From Crambe crambe (Eukaryota > Porifera > Demospongiae > Poecilosclerida > Crambeidae), in contig OZ004597.1 in assembly GCA_963924555.1 (NCBI GenBank), forward strand, positions 2,932,404 through 2,996,403: DNA of 64,000 bases, given 5' to 3'. How positions within the stretch are numbered: position 1 is the first letter of the stretch; each line of letters starts with the position of its first letter. Under the pieces are notes generated by a model that saw only the letters and a list, made by a program, of their open reading frames with translations, searched no databases and was not told where the DNA came from. Below, in pieces: positions 1 through 15,000 of the stretch. Both the position numbers and the translations under genes were made by a program.

Positions 1-3000
1 CCCTAACAGAGAGTACTTCCTGCTCGTCCTGTTGCTGTAGGTAAGGTTGACTATGTAGCTAGCAATGGGTCCATTCTGCTCAAACACTTCTGGAGGACTC
101 CACTGGACCCTAATGGAGGATTCTGACTGGGCACTCACAGTCACTGCAGTGGGTGGCCCAGAAGGAGCTATGTATGTGTGTATATGCAACAATAATTATA
201 GAGGTTTCCCCATAATATGATTACAGCTCTACCTGCAGGGGGCATATCCAGTTCAACATCAAAACTACTAACACTCCTTCCGGCAGAATTCTCATAATAT
301 ATGGAGAAGGTGTAAACATAATACTCCTGCAAGCCATTTATTTGTAACTCCTCCCACACCAGTGGAGAAATGGCCAAAGTTGGATCAGGATTGTTGTTCA
401 AACTCTGACGGCTTGAAGGTGCATAACTGATGAAGGTCATCAAGGGGGTGGTATCCATCTCATCATCATCATCATCATCACTTACGGGTCTCAGGAGCCC
501 GTATTCTATGGTGTAGCGAGTGATGATACCATTCCATTCATCCTGACTGGGAGGGAGCCAGCGCAACCTCATTGATGAGGGTGAAAGTGTCTCGGCTGTT
601 AGGTTAGCCACTGGTGATGTGGGAGCTGTGAAAGATGACAAATAATAAAGTACAGTACGCATGAATTAAGACATTTCTAGTTATAAAAATGATGAATTCC
701 AGTCCTCCATATAAATAGATATCATGCTAATTACAGGAGTATTAGCCTTCAAGCTCACTCTTTCCCTGATTACCTAGAGGTGGCATCATTAGAGTGATGG
801 GATTGCTGAAAGGTCCATGAGCTATGGTCACAGTTGCCACTGTAAACTTATAGGAATAGAAGGGGTGGAGATTTCCAATGGTAGTCTCAGTGCTATTGAC
901 AGTGACCCTGGAGTCTTCACCGGTGTGCGTGCCAACAACACGGACAGTGAACCCCTGGATGATCCCATTTCTGTCCTCTGGAGGAGGAGGCACCCAGGTC
1001 ACCACCACTAAAGTTGCATTGATAGCAGTCACACTGACTCTGGTGGGTGCCTCACTGGGTTCTATGCAAAACAAGAAAATACATTATATAGGATGATGTT
1101 TCCAGAGACAACCTCTTTGGCTACCCCGATAAAGCAAACATAGTTATTAGCCCACCCCACCACTAGAAGGTCTAGGGGGCTAAGACAAGCACTTGTATGA
1201 CACTTGTATGATTTAATTAGGAAAATGCTGCACATTGTTATTGTTGTATCACCCTATTATTATCTTGTTTGTCATACGTGACCTTTATAGTCTTCTAGAA
1301 GTTTCTAGATCTTAGTTTTTGCTATTCTGATTGGTTGATTTGTGTGCTCATCTGAAAAGTTTTAGTTAGCTAGTATAATCAATACCATGGCAATTGTGGC
1401 AGCCAATTTCTATGAAGAAGTATAGATACCTATATCGAAAGCTTCTTTAGCTATTCCGTCATGTGCATAATATACTTGATACCTTCTGGAAGCGTTTGGA
1501 CCACAGAAGTAGTACTTGGTCCCAAGCCATTGGTGAAAGCAGCCACTGAGCAATTATAGAAGTAGAAAGGGTGGAGTGAGTTGACCACGTAGACCCTATC
1601 AGTGGGGACAGTGGAGAATGTTCTGAGAAGTCCTGTCTCCAACTCAGTGACATTGATACGATAGGAAGTGATCTGTCCATTTTGAAGCTCAAGCACAGGG
1701 GCCTCCCATGATATTCTGATACTGGTGGAGCTGATGGTAACAGCCGTGACACTCAGAGGTGGTCCAGTTGGTGCTGAGGAGTAATAATATTCAATGTAGG
1801 GTATCTATTATTTGCCCACTTTGATCAGCTATAGTTTTAACTGCTATACTTCCCCTGAATTCCAAAGAGTGTACCTCTATGACAGTTAAGAATTGAGTAA
1901 TTTACAGCAGTTCCTGACTAAGCTCAAGACGAAAAGTGAAGGAATTTCTTACCATCATCAGGAGTGGTTACAGAGATGGCAGCACTGAAGGGCCCCACTC
2001 CAATAGTCACTGCAGCCACTTCAATGGAGTAGTCGTAAGCCGGATGGAGGTCTGGAAGAGTCAGAGAAGTTGAGGTGGCATTCAGGGAGAGACTGGTGAG
2101 AGTCTGTTGGACCATAACCACCACCAGGTAGCGCTGGATGACTCCATTTTGTTCCTCAGCCAGAGGAGGGTCCCAGGTCACCTGGATAGTCATGGAATCC
2201 AAGGCAACTGCTCCAATATTAAGGGGAAGACCATTGGGCACTGCAGAAAGAGATCATTTTGTGAAGCTTATATGCTGGTGTATGTTATTTCATATATACT
2301 GAAAATGGAATGCACACGATCAAGAGCTTGCATATCCAGATGAACATTAGCTATTTGGAGAGATTGAAAGTGTCAAGGAACTGTATTATACTGCTCCAGG
2401 CAGTTAGTGAGAACAAAGTGAGATACATTAACTTGTGTTCATAGGATTTTACCATCAGGTGATGTCGTAATGATGAATGGCCGTCCATAAGGCCCCCTTC
2501 CTACCATTGTCTCAGCAGCAATCACACACTCATAGTCATAGAAAGGATGGAGAGAGCCAATCACCAGTTCAAGGTGGGCTCCTATCTGACGGTACATGGT
2601 AGTCACATTGGTAACAACCTCCACAAGTATGAGGGAGTACCCTGTAATTATCCCATTACGACCGTCTGGAGCAGGGTGGTCCCAAGTAACGATAATGGAT
2701 GTGGAATTCACTGCTCTCCCTGCCTGGTTCAGGGGTGAGCTGCTAGGAGCTGCATCCAATAGGAAAATACATTAGCCTTATGTATACATCATTAATTATA
2801 TCAAAGGTCTATTTGACTGCCAGAAAGGGCAGGAGAGTTCCAGTGGAGGCATGATAATATAGTCCATGTAGCTATGATGATCTCTTACCATCCTCTGGCA
2901 TTTTTATGGAGCGAGGCAAGCTAAATGGTCCAGTTCCCACTGAAGTCCTAGCAGCCACAATGTAAGAGTAAGTGTAGTCAGGATGCAGGGACCCAACACT

Positions 3001-6000
3001 CAGTGATGTAGCAGTTCCCACTGCCATACGCTGGAACTGCTCTCCAGTCTCCAAGACTGAGATGTTCACCACGTACTGTGTGATGATGCCATTTTGGGAG
3101 TCGAGTGGAGGAGGTGTCCAGGTGATTGAGAGGGTGATCGAGTCTACTGCTGATTCAGTGATGTTTTTGGGTGAAGAAGTTGGAACTACAGAATGGCATT
3201 AGTGATTTAGTGAGCAAGGAAATTTTAGAAGTTTCTAGCTGTATGTACTGTATTAGGCTTCAACTAGAAAAAGAATTCTCTTACTTCAGCTGTACTTGAA
3301 ACAATACATGACACAGAACATTGTCTGGCCGATTTCCCTATTAACTTGTACTGCAGGATTAGAATTCTCCCACTATTCAAGTTAATTACTGCCTTACTGC
3401 CTTGATGGTCTGATTTATTAACAAAGAAATTTCCTTTGAGATAGCTAGTAAGATACTGGATATAGTGTCAGGGATTCAAAAAGAAGAAGAAGAAGAAAGC
3501 TTAAAAAATGATAAGCTACAGTAGCTAGCTATCACTAGTGTGGTTCATACCATCTTGAAGAGTTGTGACCCTATGGTCCAGAGAGGACGGTCCCACCTCC
3601 ACAGTCACTGCAAACACATTGAACTGGTAGGTATAGTAAGGGTGCAGATCTCCAATCGAGAATGTAGTACGGGACTGGGCCTGATAAGTGAAGTTGGTTC
3701 CAGTATTGATCTCAAGAGCAGTGATGATGTAGTGCCTGATGACTCCATTCTGCAGTGTGTTTTGTGGGGAACCCCATGTCAGAGTCAAAGAGGTGGACAT
3801 GACATCAGATGACACCACATTTATTGGGGCACCTTCAGGAGCTGAATAGAGTAAATACACGAGATGATGGTAGAAATTGTACTCAGAAGTGAGTTCCCAA
3901 AATTTGAGTTTGGGGGGAGGGGGGTGGGAGGGGGGATCTTTCAGCAGGTACTGAGAGAATAAAAGTCTACTTGTGTTCACTTTCCACACTCTCTTCTTAT
4001 ATTTAGTCAAGGACCGAGAAAGATACAGCAGTGATTACAGGTGAACAGGTTGTGTACAGTCTTACCATCCTCTGGGGTAGTTACAGTGATAGTAACTGTG
4101 GAAGGGCCAGAGCCCACACTAGTGGAGGCAGAAACAGTGAGCATGTAGGATGTGAAAGGTCGCAGTCTCCCCAAGGTTAACATCTCGTCTGAAGTGACAA
4201 ATGTAGAAGAATTTCCCCCAGACACCAGAGTGACTGTGTAGCTTATGATAATGCCATTGCGCTCATAAATTAGAGGGGCTTCCCATATTAGTACCATGGA
4301 TGTTGATGAGTCAGCAGTTGCAACAAAATTCAGAGGAGGACCAGTGGGCACTAAATGAGGGAAAGAAGTTTTATCTCCACATAATAAAGCATGCAGTTAG
4401 CTATATAGCTATGGTTTCTTGTACCCATGAATAGTGGCTAATTGATGATAGCTATAAGTTGCTGCCATGTATATAGCTAGCTGAAATGTGTATGGGCATT
4501 TGAAAAAACAAAACAAAAAACTACATAAAAAAGGAGATTAAGCCAGCTAGCTCCACTGATTATCCGCACATGATGTGTAAAACAATGAGAAACTTTATTC
4601 ATAGAGAATATGTTCTCTTTCCTTTGTGCTCTTACACGTTGTACAATAATATGATATGCTACATACCGTCTTCCGCAGTGGTGAAGGTGATTGGAGTGGA
4701 GAAGACTCCAGCCTCCACTGTAACTGCAGCCACCACACAGGTGTAGTTATAGAAAGGACGAAGAGACTCCACTCTCTGGCTATTGGTATTGGAGGTCAGC
4801 TGGATCACTCTCCCAGTGTTCTCCTCTGTGATGTTGATGGCGTAGTTCTGGATGATTCCATTGTGGTCTACTGCAGGAGGAGTACTCCAAGAAACAAGGA
4901 AGCTTGACGAGGTCACGGAAGATATGACAACATTATCAGGAGGAGAGGCTGGACCTAGAGTATAGCATTTCCAGACGGTGAAGTAAGACAGAAGTACTGT
5001 AGCTATACAGTTTATATGGAGTCGATGAATAACTAACCTGCTTGGGGCATTCGAATGACACTTGCAACTGAAAATGGTCCCTGTCCTATTGTCTCGGCTG
5101 CCACAAAGTAACTGTATCGATAGAACGGGTGGCGTCCTGGAATGTTGATGCTTTGATTGGTGGTGAAGAACTGGAGGGCAGTTCTGGTCTCCAGTTCGGT
5201 GATGCTGATGGTGTATCTCTGAATCAGGCCATTTCTACGAGCAGGTAGTGGAGGAGACCATGAAATGCTGAGAGTGGTTGGATCTGTGGCCACTGCTCGT
5301 ACATTTTGTGGAGGGCCAGTTGGAACTGAAATGTATTTATATGAGAGCATGAGAGTTTATGAACTCGTCTACACATACTCCACGGTTCTTTCCCCTAGGT
5401 AATTTAATGGATGCTAGCTATCACAAGTCTTACCATCCTGTGGTGTGTTTATCTGTATGATGACATTAGGAGGACCAAGTCCCACGGTCTCAGCCTGCAC
5501 TGTGCAGTTGTACATGGTATATGGCCTAAGGCCAGAAATGCTGATGGACTGTTGGGTCGATGAGATGTTACGTGTGACAGTCCCGGCCAGAGATTGCAGA
5601 GAGATCAGGTAATGGCGGATGATTCCGTTTTGCTGATTTCTGATTGGAGGACCCCAAGACATACTGATAGAGCGTGCACTGGTGGGCGAAGCCCTCACGC
5701 CAGTGGGCGGTCCAGAGGGAGCTAAAAATAGTAACATGATAATCATTAGCATGGAGGGATCAAGTACCCATAGTTTATAGCTCTGCCAAGGTGTTCTATA
5801 TTCCATTATTCCATCTCAACCTCTGAAGGAGGTTATTCCAGGAGATTGATCAGCGATCTTAATTTCTAAACAGGGGGATTATAACTTAGCTACCAAAACA
5901 GTTATCGAACATAAATTTCTGTGTTGCTATCTGTTTGTGTTGCCATGCACCCTTTGTGTAGGTTTTGGATAATTGATTACTCTAGTACCATCTTCTTCAG

Positions 6001-9000
6001 TTCTGATGGAGATGACAGTAGTGTTGGGGCCTCCTTCCACTGTGTAAGCCCTAATGGTGCAGTGGTAAATGTAGAAGGGATGAAGAGGACCTACAACTAT
6101 CTCAGTCACTGTTGGCATGGTGGTCAGCCGTCGGAGAATACTAGTTTCTCCCTCCGTGACATTGATCCTGTACTCCCGGATGATTCCATTGACATCTTGT
6201 TGTAGGGGAGGACTCCAGTCCAAGAAGATGTGTGTGGAGTTTAGAGAGTATCCAGTAGAGTTCAGTGGGTGGCTTCCAGGGGCTGCATGGCAAAGATAAA
6301 CAGTACTTTGGGATAACAGATATATCTACATAGGTACAAAATCTCTCAGTGAGGACAATTCCAGTCCTGAGAAAAGTGTACTAATTGTTGGGGTGAATTG
6401 ATATCGGATACAGAATGTTGCCCAGTCCAGCTCATAGTAACACATACCATCTTCAAGTGTCTGGACACTTATCACACCAGAGAAAGGTCCAACACCCACT
6501 GCAGTCCTTGCAGATATGGTGGATATATACACTGTGAATGGCTTCAGGTTAGAAAGAGTGAAGTTCGACACCAAACCAGTAGTGAACTGCAGCACTGTTC
6601 CATTGTCCAAGTTTGTGACGTTGATGACGTATCCTGTGATGTCTCCATTCCTGTCTTCTGGTAGAGGAAGATTCCAATTCAGTAAGATGCTTGTTGGACT
6701 CAAGGCTGTAGCAGTTATGCTTGTAGGAGGTCCCCTGGGAGCTGAAATAGAGAGGGGGTTATTAATATGAATTACCTGATGTCAGGTGGTCTATATGTAC
6801 ACAATATGTATATGGTGGTATGATGGATATTGCAAGTGAGAGTGAGCTGAATTATTGGAAAGAGGATAGTGTAAAATAGACTTTAGAAAAGGTTTCACCA
6901 TGAAATCTTTATGCGGTCAAATTTTTGTGGTTTTTCAAAAACAGAATCTCTTGTTTTAAATCCATAATTTCACCCTGCAATAATTTCTCACTAGCTATAT
7001 GGTATTGGCCATAATTTCAAGGGATATCATTCTAAAGTTATCTACCATCTTCAGGTGTTGTGACACTGGAAGTGATGCTATAAGGTCCTTCTCCCACAGT
7101 GAAGGCAGTCACAATCCAATTGTAGGTATAGTCAGGATGGAGATCACTAACAACCAGAGTCGTTGTTGCAGACACTTCCTGAAGCACCCGGCCAGTTTCC
7201 ACTTCAGTGATGTTCAGTCTGTACTCCCTGATGATCCCATTATGGCGGCCAGACGGCTGATTCCAGCTGAGAGAGATGGTGTTAGGGTCCAGAGCAGACC
7301 CAGTGAGGTTAGATGGAGACATGTTTGGACCTAAATGTAATGAAGGGAGATGAGGGAGAGAACAGAGGGAGAGAACAGAAGGGTGAGTGAGAGAAGGAGG
7401 GAGTAAGTTTTGAGCGAGGAAGGGAGAGAAAGACAGAGTAGGGAATAAGTGAGTGAGTGATTGAAGGGAGGGAGAGTTCCTTACTCTCCTCTGGAGTATT
7501 GACTGTAAGGGTAGGGCTAAAAGGTCCTCTGTTCACTGATGTGGATGCAGCGATGGAGCAGAAGTAAGTGGTGAAAGGAAGTAGGGAGCTGATGGTGACT
7601 GATGTCTGTGAGCTAGGCACAGTTCTCTGTGTGATTTGACCACTTCCAGCTTCTGTGATATTCAGAGTGTAGCTGATAATAACTCCATTCTGCTCTTCCA
7701 CCAGAGGGGCACTCCATCGGAAAGTCACAGAACGAGAAGAATCCACACTCTCCATGAACATCTGAGGATATCCACTGGGTACTGCAAACATTGAGGAAAA
7801 TCACTCACATTGTGTTATTATTGTCTGCTTTCCTTTTTTGTTTGTTTGTTTGTTTGTTTGTTTGTTTGTTTGTTTGTTTGTTTGTTTGTTTGTTTGTTTG
7901 TTTGTTTATTTCCCCCTGAAAACATAGAATAGCTGCATTGTTTGGTACACTGCTCAGGGCACTGTCAGGGGGTATATCCACTCAGGGGGTCATGGGTTTC
8001 TTCCATTGTGCAATATATAGCTTTTTCCTTACTGTCTTCTGGTGTCTGAATCACTTCTGGATCTGACAGTGGTCCTACAGCAACGGTGTAAGCACTGACT
8101 CTGCATTCATACATGTAGTAGGGATGAAGTCCTTGCACCACAAAGGACGTAGTGAAAGATGTGTAGAATGACAGCCTGCCCGTGTCCACTTCTGTGACAT
8201 TGATCCTGTACTCTGTAATGATGCCATTCTGGGCAGCTGCTGGGGGTGGAGTCCAGGAGAGTCTGATGGAAGTGGAGCTGACAGAAGTGACATTGAGATT
8301 CTCAGGTGGGCTAGAAGGTGCTATAAACATAGTACAAGAGTACATTTGAAATCAAGAAACCTGCAGGTTCATGCCACCCCTCTTCCCCCCCCCCCCTTGA
8401 AACCTGCCCCCTCATAAACATTACAAGTTGTACCCTCTACTACAGCTGCTTTAACAGTGAAGAAGCTAGCTAGTTGAAGCAGTCCCCCTTCCCACCTAAC
8501 ATACCTGTTTCAGCAGTGAGGAAGCTCGTTGGAATGCTGTAAGGGCCCACACCAACATTTGTCATAGCACCCACACGACACGTATAAGAAGTGAATGGTA
8601 AGAGGTTGTTTAAGTACAAGTTAGCAGCAGTTGATGTCATCTGAAAGTTCTGCCCGGTACTCACTTGAGTTACATTAACCACATAACCCGTTATGATTCC
8701 ATTTTGATCACTAATGTCAGGAGCCTCCCACATGATCAACACTTCCTCCGAGGATATCACTGTGATGTTAACGCCTTGAGCAGGTCCACTGGGTGCTGGA
8801 TTAAGAGTATCAAGAAATCATTATTGTTTGTCTGTCTGTCTATCTGTCTGTCTGTCTGTCTATCTGTCTATAAATTTAAGTATCTATCTATTCATCTATA
8901 TATTTTAGCAGAAGAAATTTTGTGGATTAAAAAAAATTGCATGGCCTATTTCCACAAAAAGGTGTGTGAAAGTTATGTAGCTCCTCACCATCTTGGTCTG

Positions 9001-12000
9001 TTCTTATAGAAATGGGACTTGTAGCTGGTCCAGGAGCAACAGTGACAGCAGAGACAGTGATCATGTAAGTGTAATATGGATGGAGAGAAAAGAGAGTGAA
9101 GTTGGTGTTCAGGGAGACATGGCCATACACGTTCCCAGTGTCCACTTCGGTGGCATTGACAAGGTAGTGCCGGATCATCCCGTTTCTCTCAGCCAGTAAA
9201 GGTGGAGTCCAGGAGAGAGAAATGCTGTCAGAGTTACGAGCAAATCCACTGAGACCAAGTGGTGGAGCAGTTGGAGCTATAAAAAAAGTGTTAATATTAG
9301 AACTGCAGTAGATTTATGCTAGACTCTTCCCCTTCTGGAAAGGATCCTATTAAACATTGTAGCTACATGCATGTTATTGAGTGGTCGAATGGGTTAGGTC
9401 CCACGAATTTAACATATAGTATTGTGGATAGCTAATTGCGGCAAGCACAGCTGAAGACCCCACACTGGATAGTTTTCGTGATTCCCTTGCAGCTAGCTAG
9501 CTTACCTTCTTGAGCCAGCTGTATGGTGATGGGACGAGTGTAGGGCCCGATACCAATGGTATAAGCAGCCACTGTGCATCGGTAGAGATAGTAAGGATGG
9601 AGGTTGTTGAAAGTGATCTGCATGGTGGTGGAGGTCCTGGGAGCAAAGACAGTGTTGGTGTCCAGTTCAGTCACACGGACCATGTAGTACTGAATGGGTC
9701 CATTAGTGTCCTCAAAGGGTGGGGAGTTCCAAGTGAATGTGATGGAAGTGGAGGTCCTGGTTGCCGACAGCTGCTCTGGTGCAGCAGTAGGGGCTGAAGA
9801 ATAGAGAATATATACTAGTATCCAGCTGTATGTTCCTTCTTGGTTGCTAACAGCTGCTTTGTGGGGGTTAAATACTAGACCATTTCCATTGTGATTTTAT
9901 CAATCTTTAGGTCTTTACTTGACTATCTCATTAATCTCTCCTGATAAAAGAAGGAATTTAGTCAAGGATAGCAGTTGGAGAATGTGTACAAAATGTATGG
10001 CATAGACTTACGCTCTGGATCAGTCAGTACAGAGTGTGTGCTACTGAAAGGCCCCCTTCCTATGGTGGTAGCAGACACATTAAAGTCGTAGAAATAGTAA
10101 GGATGGAGAGAGCCAATGTGAAGATCTGCATCAATGGCGAAGAAAGTCCACTGTCTCCCTGTGTATCTTTCTATTGCTTCCACGGTGTAGTATCGAATGG
10201 CACCATTGACTTCCAATGGTGGTGGAGGGGACCAGCGCAACATGATCAGGGACGAGCTAAGTGCAGTACCATTCACATTCTGAGGGGGAGCAGTCGGAAC
10301 TATACAAAAGAATCATTAAAAATTATAATGAAAATTCATTGTGACCAATCAAATATTTGGTCAGATTTTCCTTCTAACTGTAGCCATTTCAAATGGCCGA
10401 CTGCTGCTGCCTAATGAATGTTTAGTGTGTACCACCTCTTTCAGATTGATAGTGATGGAGTCACATAGCTAGCTAAACACCATTCCATTTACCGTCTTCA
10501 AGTGTAGTGAACTGCACGGACGTGCTGAGAGGTCCTGGACCACCAATTGTGGCTGCAGCAACTTGACAACCATACCTAGCATACTCTTCCAGCCCTGTGA
10601 AGCTGAAGGAGGTCTGAGTGGTGTTGTAGACACGATCAGGCATCCCAAACATCAGATCAGTGAGCACAACCATGTAGTAAACGATGATGCCGTTCTGGAG
10701 AGCAGGATCTGGAGAGACCCAGCTGATGTTGGCTGTGGTTGTGCCAGTTACACTTGTGCTTACAGATCTTGGGGTCCCATATGGACCTATGGAGAGAGAG
10801 AGAGAGAGAAATAGTATATGGTTGAATAAAAGCTAGAACATCTGTAATTAGATGAATCTCAGTAGAAGTTGAATATACACAGTAGCTAAGTACAGCTATT
10901 TTTATGCAGCACATTAGGGGCTTCGTAGGAGCAAGTCATATTTGCATTACTTGTTAATTTGGGGTGTGTTGTGGGTGTGGCTATCAAATAGGGGGTGTGG
11001 TTATCACACCCATTCAAAAATTCCTACACAGAGTTTTTGGAAACTTACTGGCTTGAGGAGTTCTCGTGCTCACTGTATCAGAGGGTCCTGTCCCTATTCT
11101 GGTAGATGCAGCAATGGTGAAGTTGTAGAAGGTGTATGGAATCAAGTCAACCACAGTGAAACTGGTTCCAAGTGTGGCATTTGCAATAAGAGATGTCACA
11201 TTGCCACCGATCAGGGCCTCCTCCACCGATATGGTGTAAGACAAGATGATGCCATAAGGAACTAGTGGAGGGGACCAGCTGAGGAAGACTGAAGTGGCAT
11301 TCACTGAAGATGCTTGAATGTTCATTGGTGGATCGTTAGGAACTGCATGATAATATTATGGTAATATTTGGAAACTTGCACTCTTCTTCTCAGTGCATGG
11401 TTCAAAGGTTCAAACACTGAAATTTTCCCTTTAAACTTGAGATACTTGCTTACTATATTCATCAGTCTTTTCAAAAACAGTTGCACTGAAATTTTCCCAC
11501 CTTCCCCCCCCCCCTTAAACTTGAGATGCCCCCTGCTTACTGTATTCATCAGTGGTTTCAAACACAGTCACACTGAAATTTCCCTCTCCAACTGAAGTAT
11601 TCGCTGACACATAGCAACCGTAATCAGTAAAAGGAGTGAGTCCAGTAATGGTGGCATTTAGTTCGTACCCCTGCACCGTGCTGGTGAAAGTCAACTGAGA
11701 AGGGGTCATGGGCAAGACAAACATGCCGTCACCACTGCCAAGACCGACCACAAGCTGAGCCTCTTGGCAGTAGACATTGTAGCGGGTGATGATTCCATTT
11801 GGCACTGAGGGAGGCATCCAGGTGACAAACAGGGAGTAAGGTGATCCAGCCACAGCCGAGGCTCCAGGGCTTGTGGGAGCTGATGAAGCTAGTGAAATTA
11901 ATCAGTCAATATTTATGGTCTTCAACAGCTACAGTGAAGTAGGTAGGTATGTGACTACCTAATTCTCAATGAAGGAACAACTAAAATTAATTTTGAAATC

Positions 12001-15000
12001 AGTATTATGAGACTGCAAATGTAGACTTTTAATGAAGTATTTTCAGAAAAAAAAATTGGCTAAGTCATATGGGTAGCTGATTCAGTTTAAAACTTACTAT
12101 CTTCAAGAGTGATCTCAGATATTGTGTCAGAAGGTCCATACCCTACTGAAGTACGAGCAGAGAGCGTGAAATTGTAGGGGGTGAATGGTCTGAGAGAGAG
12201 CACAGTGGCATAGGAAGCTAGCACAATAGATGACTGTAGAACTATGCCAGTGTTCAGCTCAGTCACTGTGAGGTTGTAGGCAAGGATGGGGCCATTCCTG
12301 AACCGAAGGAGTGGAGGATCCCATGTGACATACATGCTACTTGATGAAAGGGCAGTAGCAGTGATGTTCTCTGGAGGCCCGGATGGAGCTGTGTGTATTT
12401 ATAACATGTGAGAGTCCCAAGTATTAGCCAAACATGCTACAATCCAACTAAGCTTCTACATAATTATGTTCTATAATGATTGGACTATCTGAAAAATAAT
12501 GCATGAACAAACTATGCAAATGCTTATTTTTATGGCTATTCATGACACATGACTGTACCTGCCATTCTAACTTGCACAGCGAATATCACAGAAAATGGTC
12601 CAGCTGCTATGGTGCGTGCAGCCACTCTGCACTCGTACACATAGTCAGGGTGCAGGGCTGTCAGAGTGATGGAGGTGTTGGTGGTGTTAAGTTCAAAGGT
12701 GAAATCTGTCTCTCTCTCAGTCACATTGACCACATAGGCACTCAGGATGCCATTAAAGGAGATGGTAGGAGGAGCATCCCACTCAAGACTTATCCTTGAG
12801 TGGTCAATGGCAAACCCTCTGAGGTTAGTCGGAGCAAGACTTGGAGCTATTTCAGAAAGAGTTGCAATGTTATACTGGACACATTGTTACAATAAGTAAG
12901 CATATCAAGGTACGGGGGAAACCCTTTAATTCTGAAAATAAGTGATTTTGATAGCTTGATTATTGGCATATAACTTTGAGAGAGCAAATTTAGTTGGTCA
13001 TAGTAGCTACTATCAAACATCAAACATTGAAATGAGGTTGGCCATTTGGTCAGGTGACCAGTTGTTTGTTTAATACATATGAACCTGATTGTATTACAAA
13101 ACTAGTGTATAATGATATAGCTCATACTGACCAGCTTGAGGCAGTCTGATGACTAAGGGATCACTGATAGGTCCCACACCAACAGTGAATGCAGCCACAC
13201 TGCAGTTGTAGACAAAGAAAGGCTGGAGGTCATAAATGGTGATCCTGGTTGTGTTTGATGTTTCCTCCCATGAGGTGTTGTTAGTGACATCTGTGATGTA
13301 GATGATGTAGTATCGAATGACACCATTCTGCAAGTCAAAACGAGGGGGGTCCCAGGAGAGGGAGAGGGAGTTGGTCGTGGTGCGTGGAGCTGTCAAATTA
13401 GATGGAGCTCCAGTGGGAACTGTGAAGGTGGGGTATAATGACCATCAAAGGACTAGACAGCATTCACAGAGGATTAAAATTCATGACCCCATGACTCCAT
13501 GACCATGGATACACCTAGCTATGCTAGCTGTCATCAAAGGAACTTACATGACAATAATCATAAGTAGAATATTATTATTCATAGACCATCAAAACAATGT
13601 GTGATGCTGCACCAGATGGGGCACCATTACAAGAGTCATGTGATCATAGCTAATTATGTTGGTCCAGACATATAAAATCATAATCATAGGAGCTCATGCG
13701 TGGCCTTATCCTTAGGTCTCCTCCCTTGGGGAGGCCCAAAAACCAGACTGGGTGGATGATTCACTCACGAGTCTCTCCTGAATTGACGTAGAAGAATGCT
13801 GTGAAGGGCCCAATGCCAATGGTGAATGCAGCCACTCTGCAGCGGTACGTGTAGAAGGGATGGAGGGGACCGATGTTGATGTGAGTCCTGACAGCATGGA
13901 ACGTGTAGGTGGTATTGGTGACAACCTCTGTGACCTCGACAAGGTAGAAGGCTATGATGCCATTCACATGCTCGGGAGGTAGCGGAGACCACATGAGTCT
14001 GATCAGAGAAGCACTACCTACTACTGGGTAGCCTGAAGGCATTACTGGTGCTGCAGTTGGAACTGTATTATTATAATAGAGAAGGTGAAGTCAACACTTG
14101 TACACTAGCAGCATAATTTGTGATAGTTTCAAACAGCTAGAATTGGTGGCTACCAGTACACAGTGTGGAGATAGTTCAAGCACTATAGAACACATGGAAG
14201 AAGTTTGGAACTATTAGTCAAGGGATAATGATTGGTTTCTACCAGTGACTGTCATAGTTATGTACAAGGAAATGATGCCAGTAGTTATGGAAGTAAGAGA
14301 ACACTCACTATCTTGCAAAGTGTTAACTGTGAGAGTAAGTGACAAAGGACCAGAACCGACTGTGACTGCTTGTATCCTGATAGAGTAAGTGTAGTATGGA
14401 TGCAAGTTGCCCATTGCAAAACTGGTTTGATCGGACAGTGTCTGATAAGTGAGTGTATTCCCTGTATCATTCTCATAAGCTTCAATGATGTAGTATCGAA
14501 TGACACCATTTTGTCTGTCAAGACGGGGAGCCACCCATGAGAGATCCACCGACCTGGACATCACATTCCTCCTTGAAAGCATCACCGGTGGTGCCTCGGG
14601 GGCATCCTCAGGGGTGGTTAGTGTGACATTGGTACCAAAGGGTCCCTGACCCACTGAAGTGTGGGCAGCTATAATGCAGGTGTAAGCCACATAGGGTCTG
14701 AGAGAGGCGAGGATGTATGTGGTAACACCAGATCCAACTCGGAAGCTGCTGCTTCCCAGGCTTGAGGTAATGTTAATGGTGTAGTCTATTATGATGCCGT
14801 TAATGTCCTGTGGGAGGGGAGGGGCCCAGCTGAGGATGAGGGATCTGGAGTTATTAGCCATTAGAGTGAAATTCTGTGGAGGGCCAGTTGGAACTGCAGA
14901 GGGAAGAATAAATATGTAGACATCTGGGTAATGGCAAAAGGTGTCCTGATTAGTGCGACATCCTCATTTCTGAGGTGCATTTAGACAACAGAGAAGTGTG

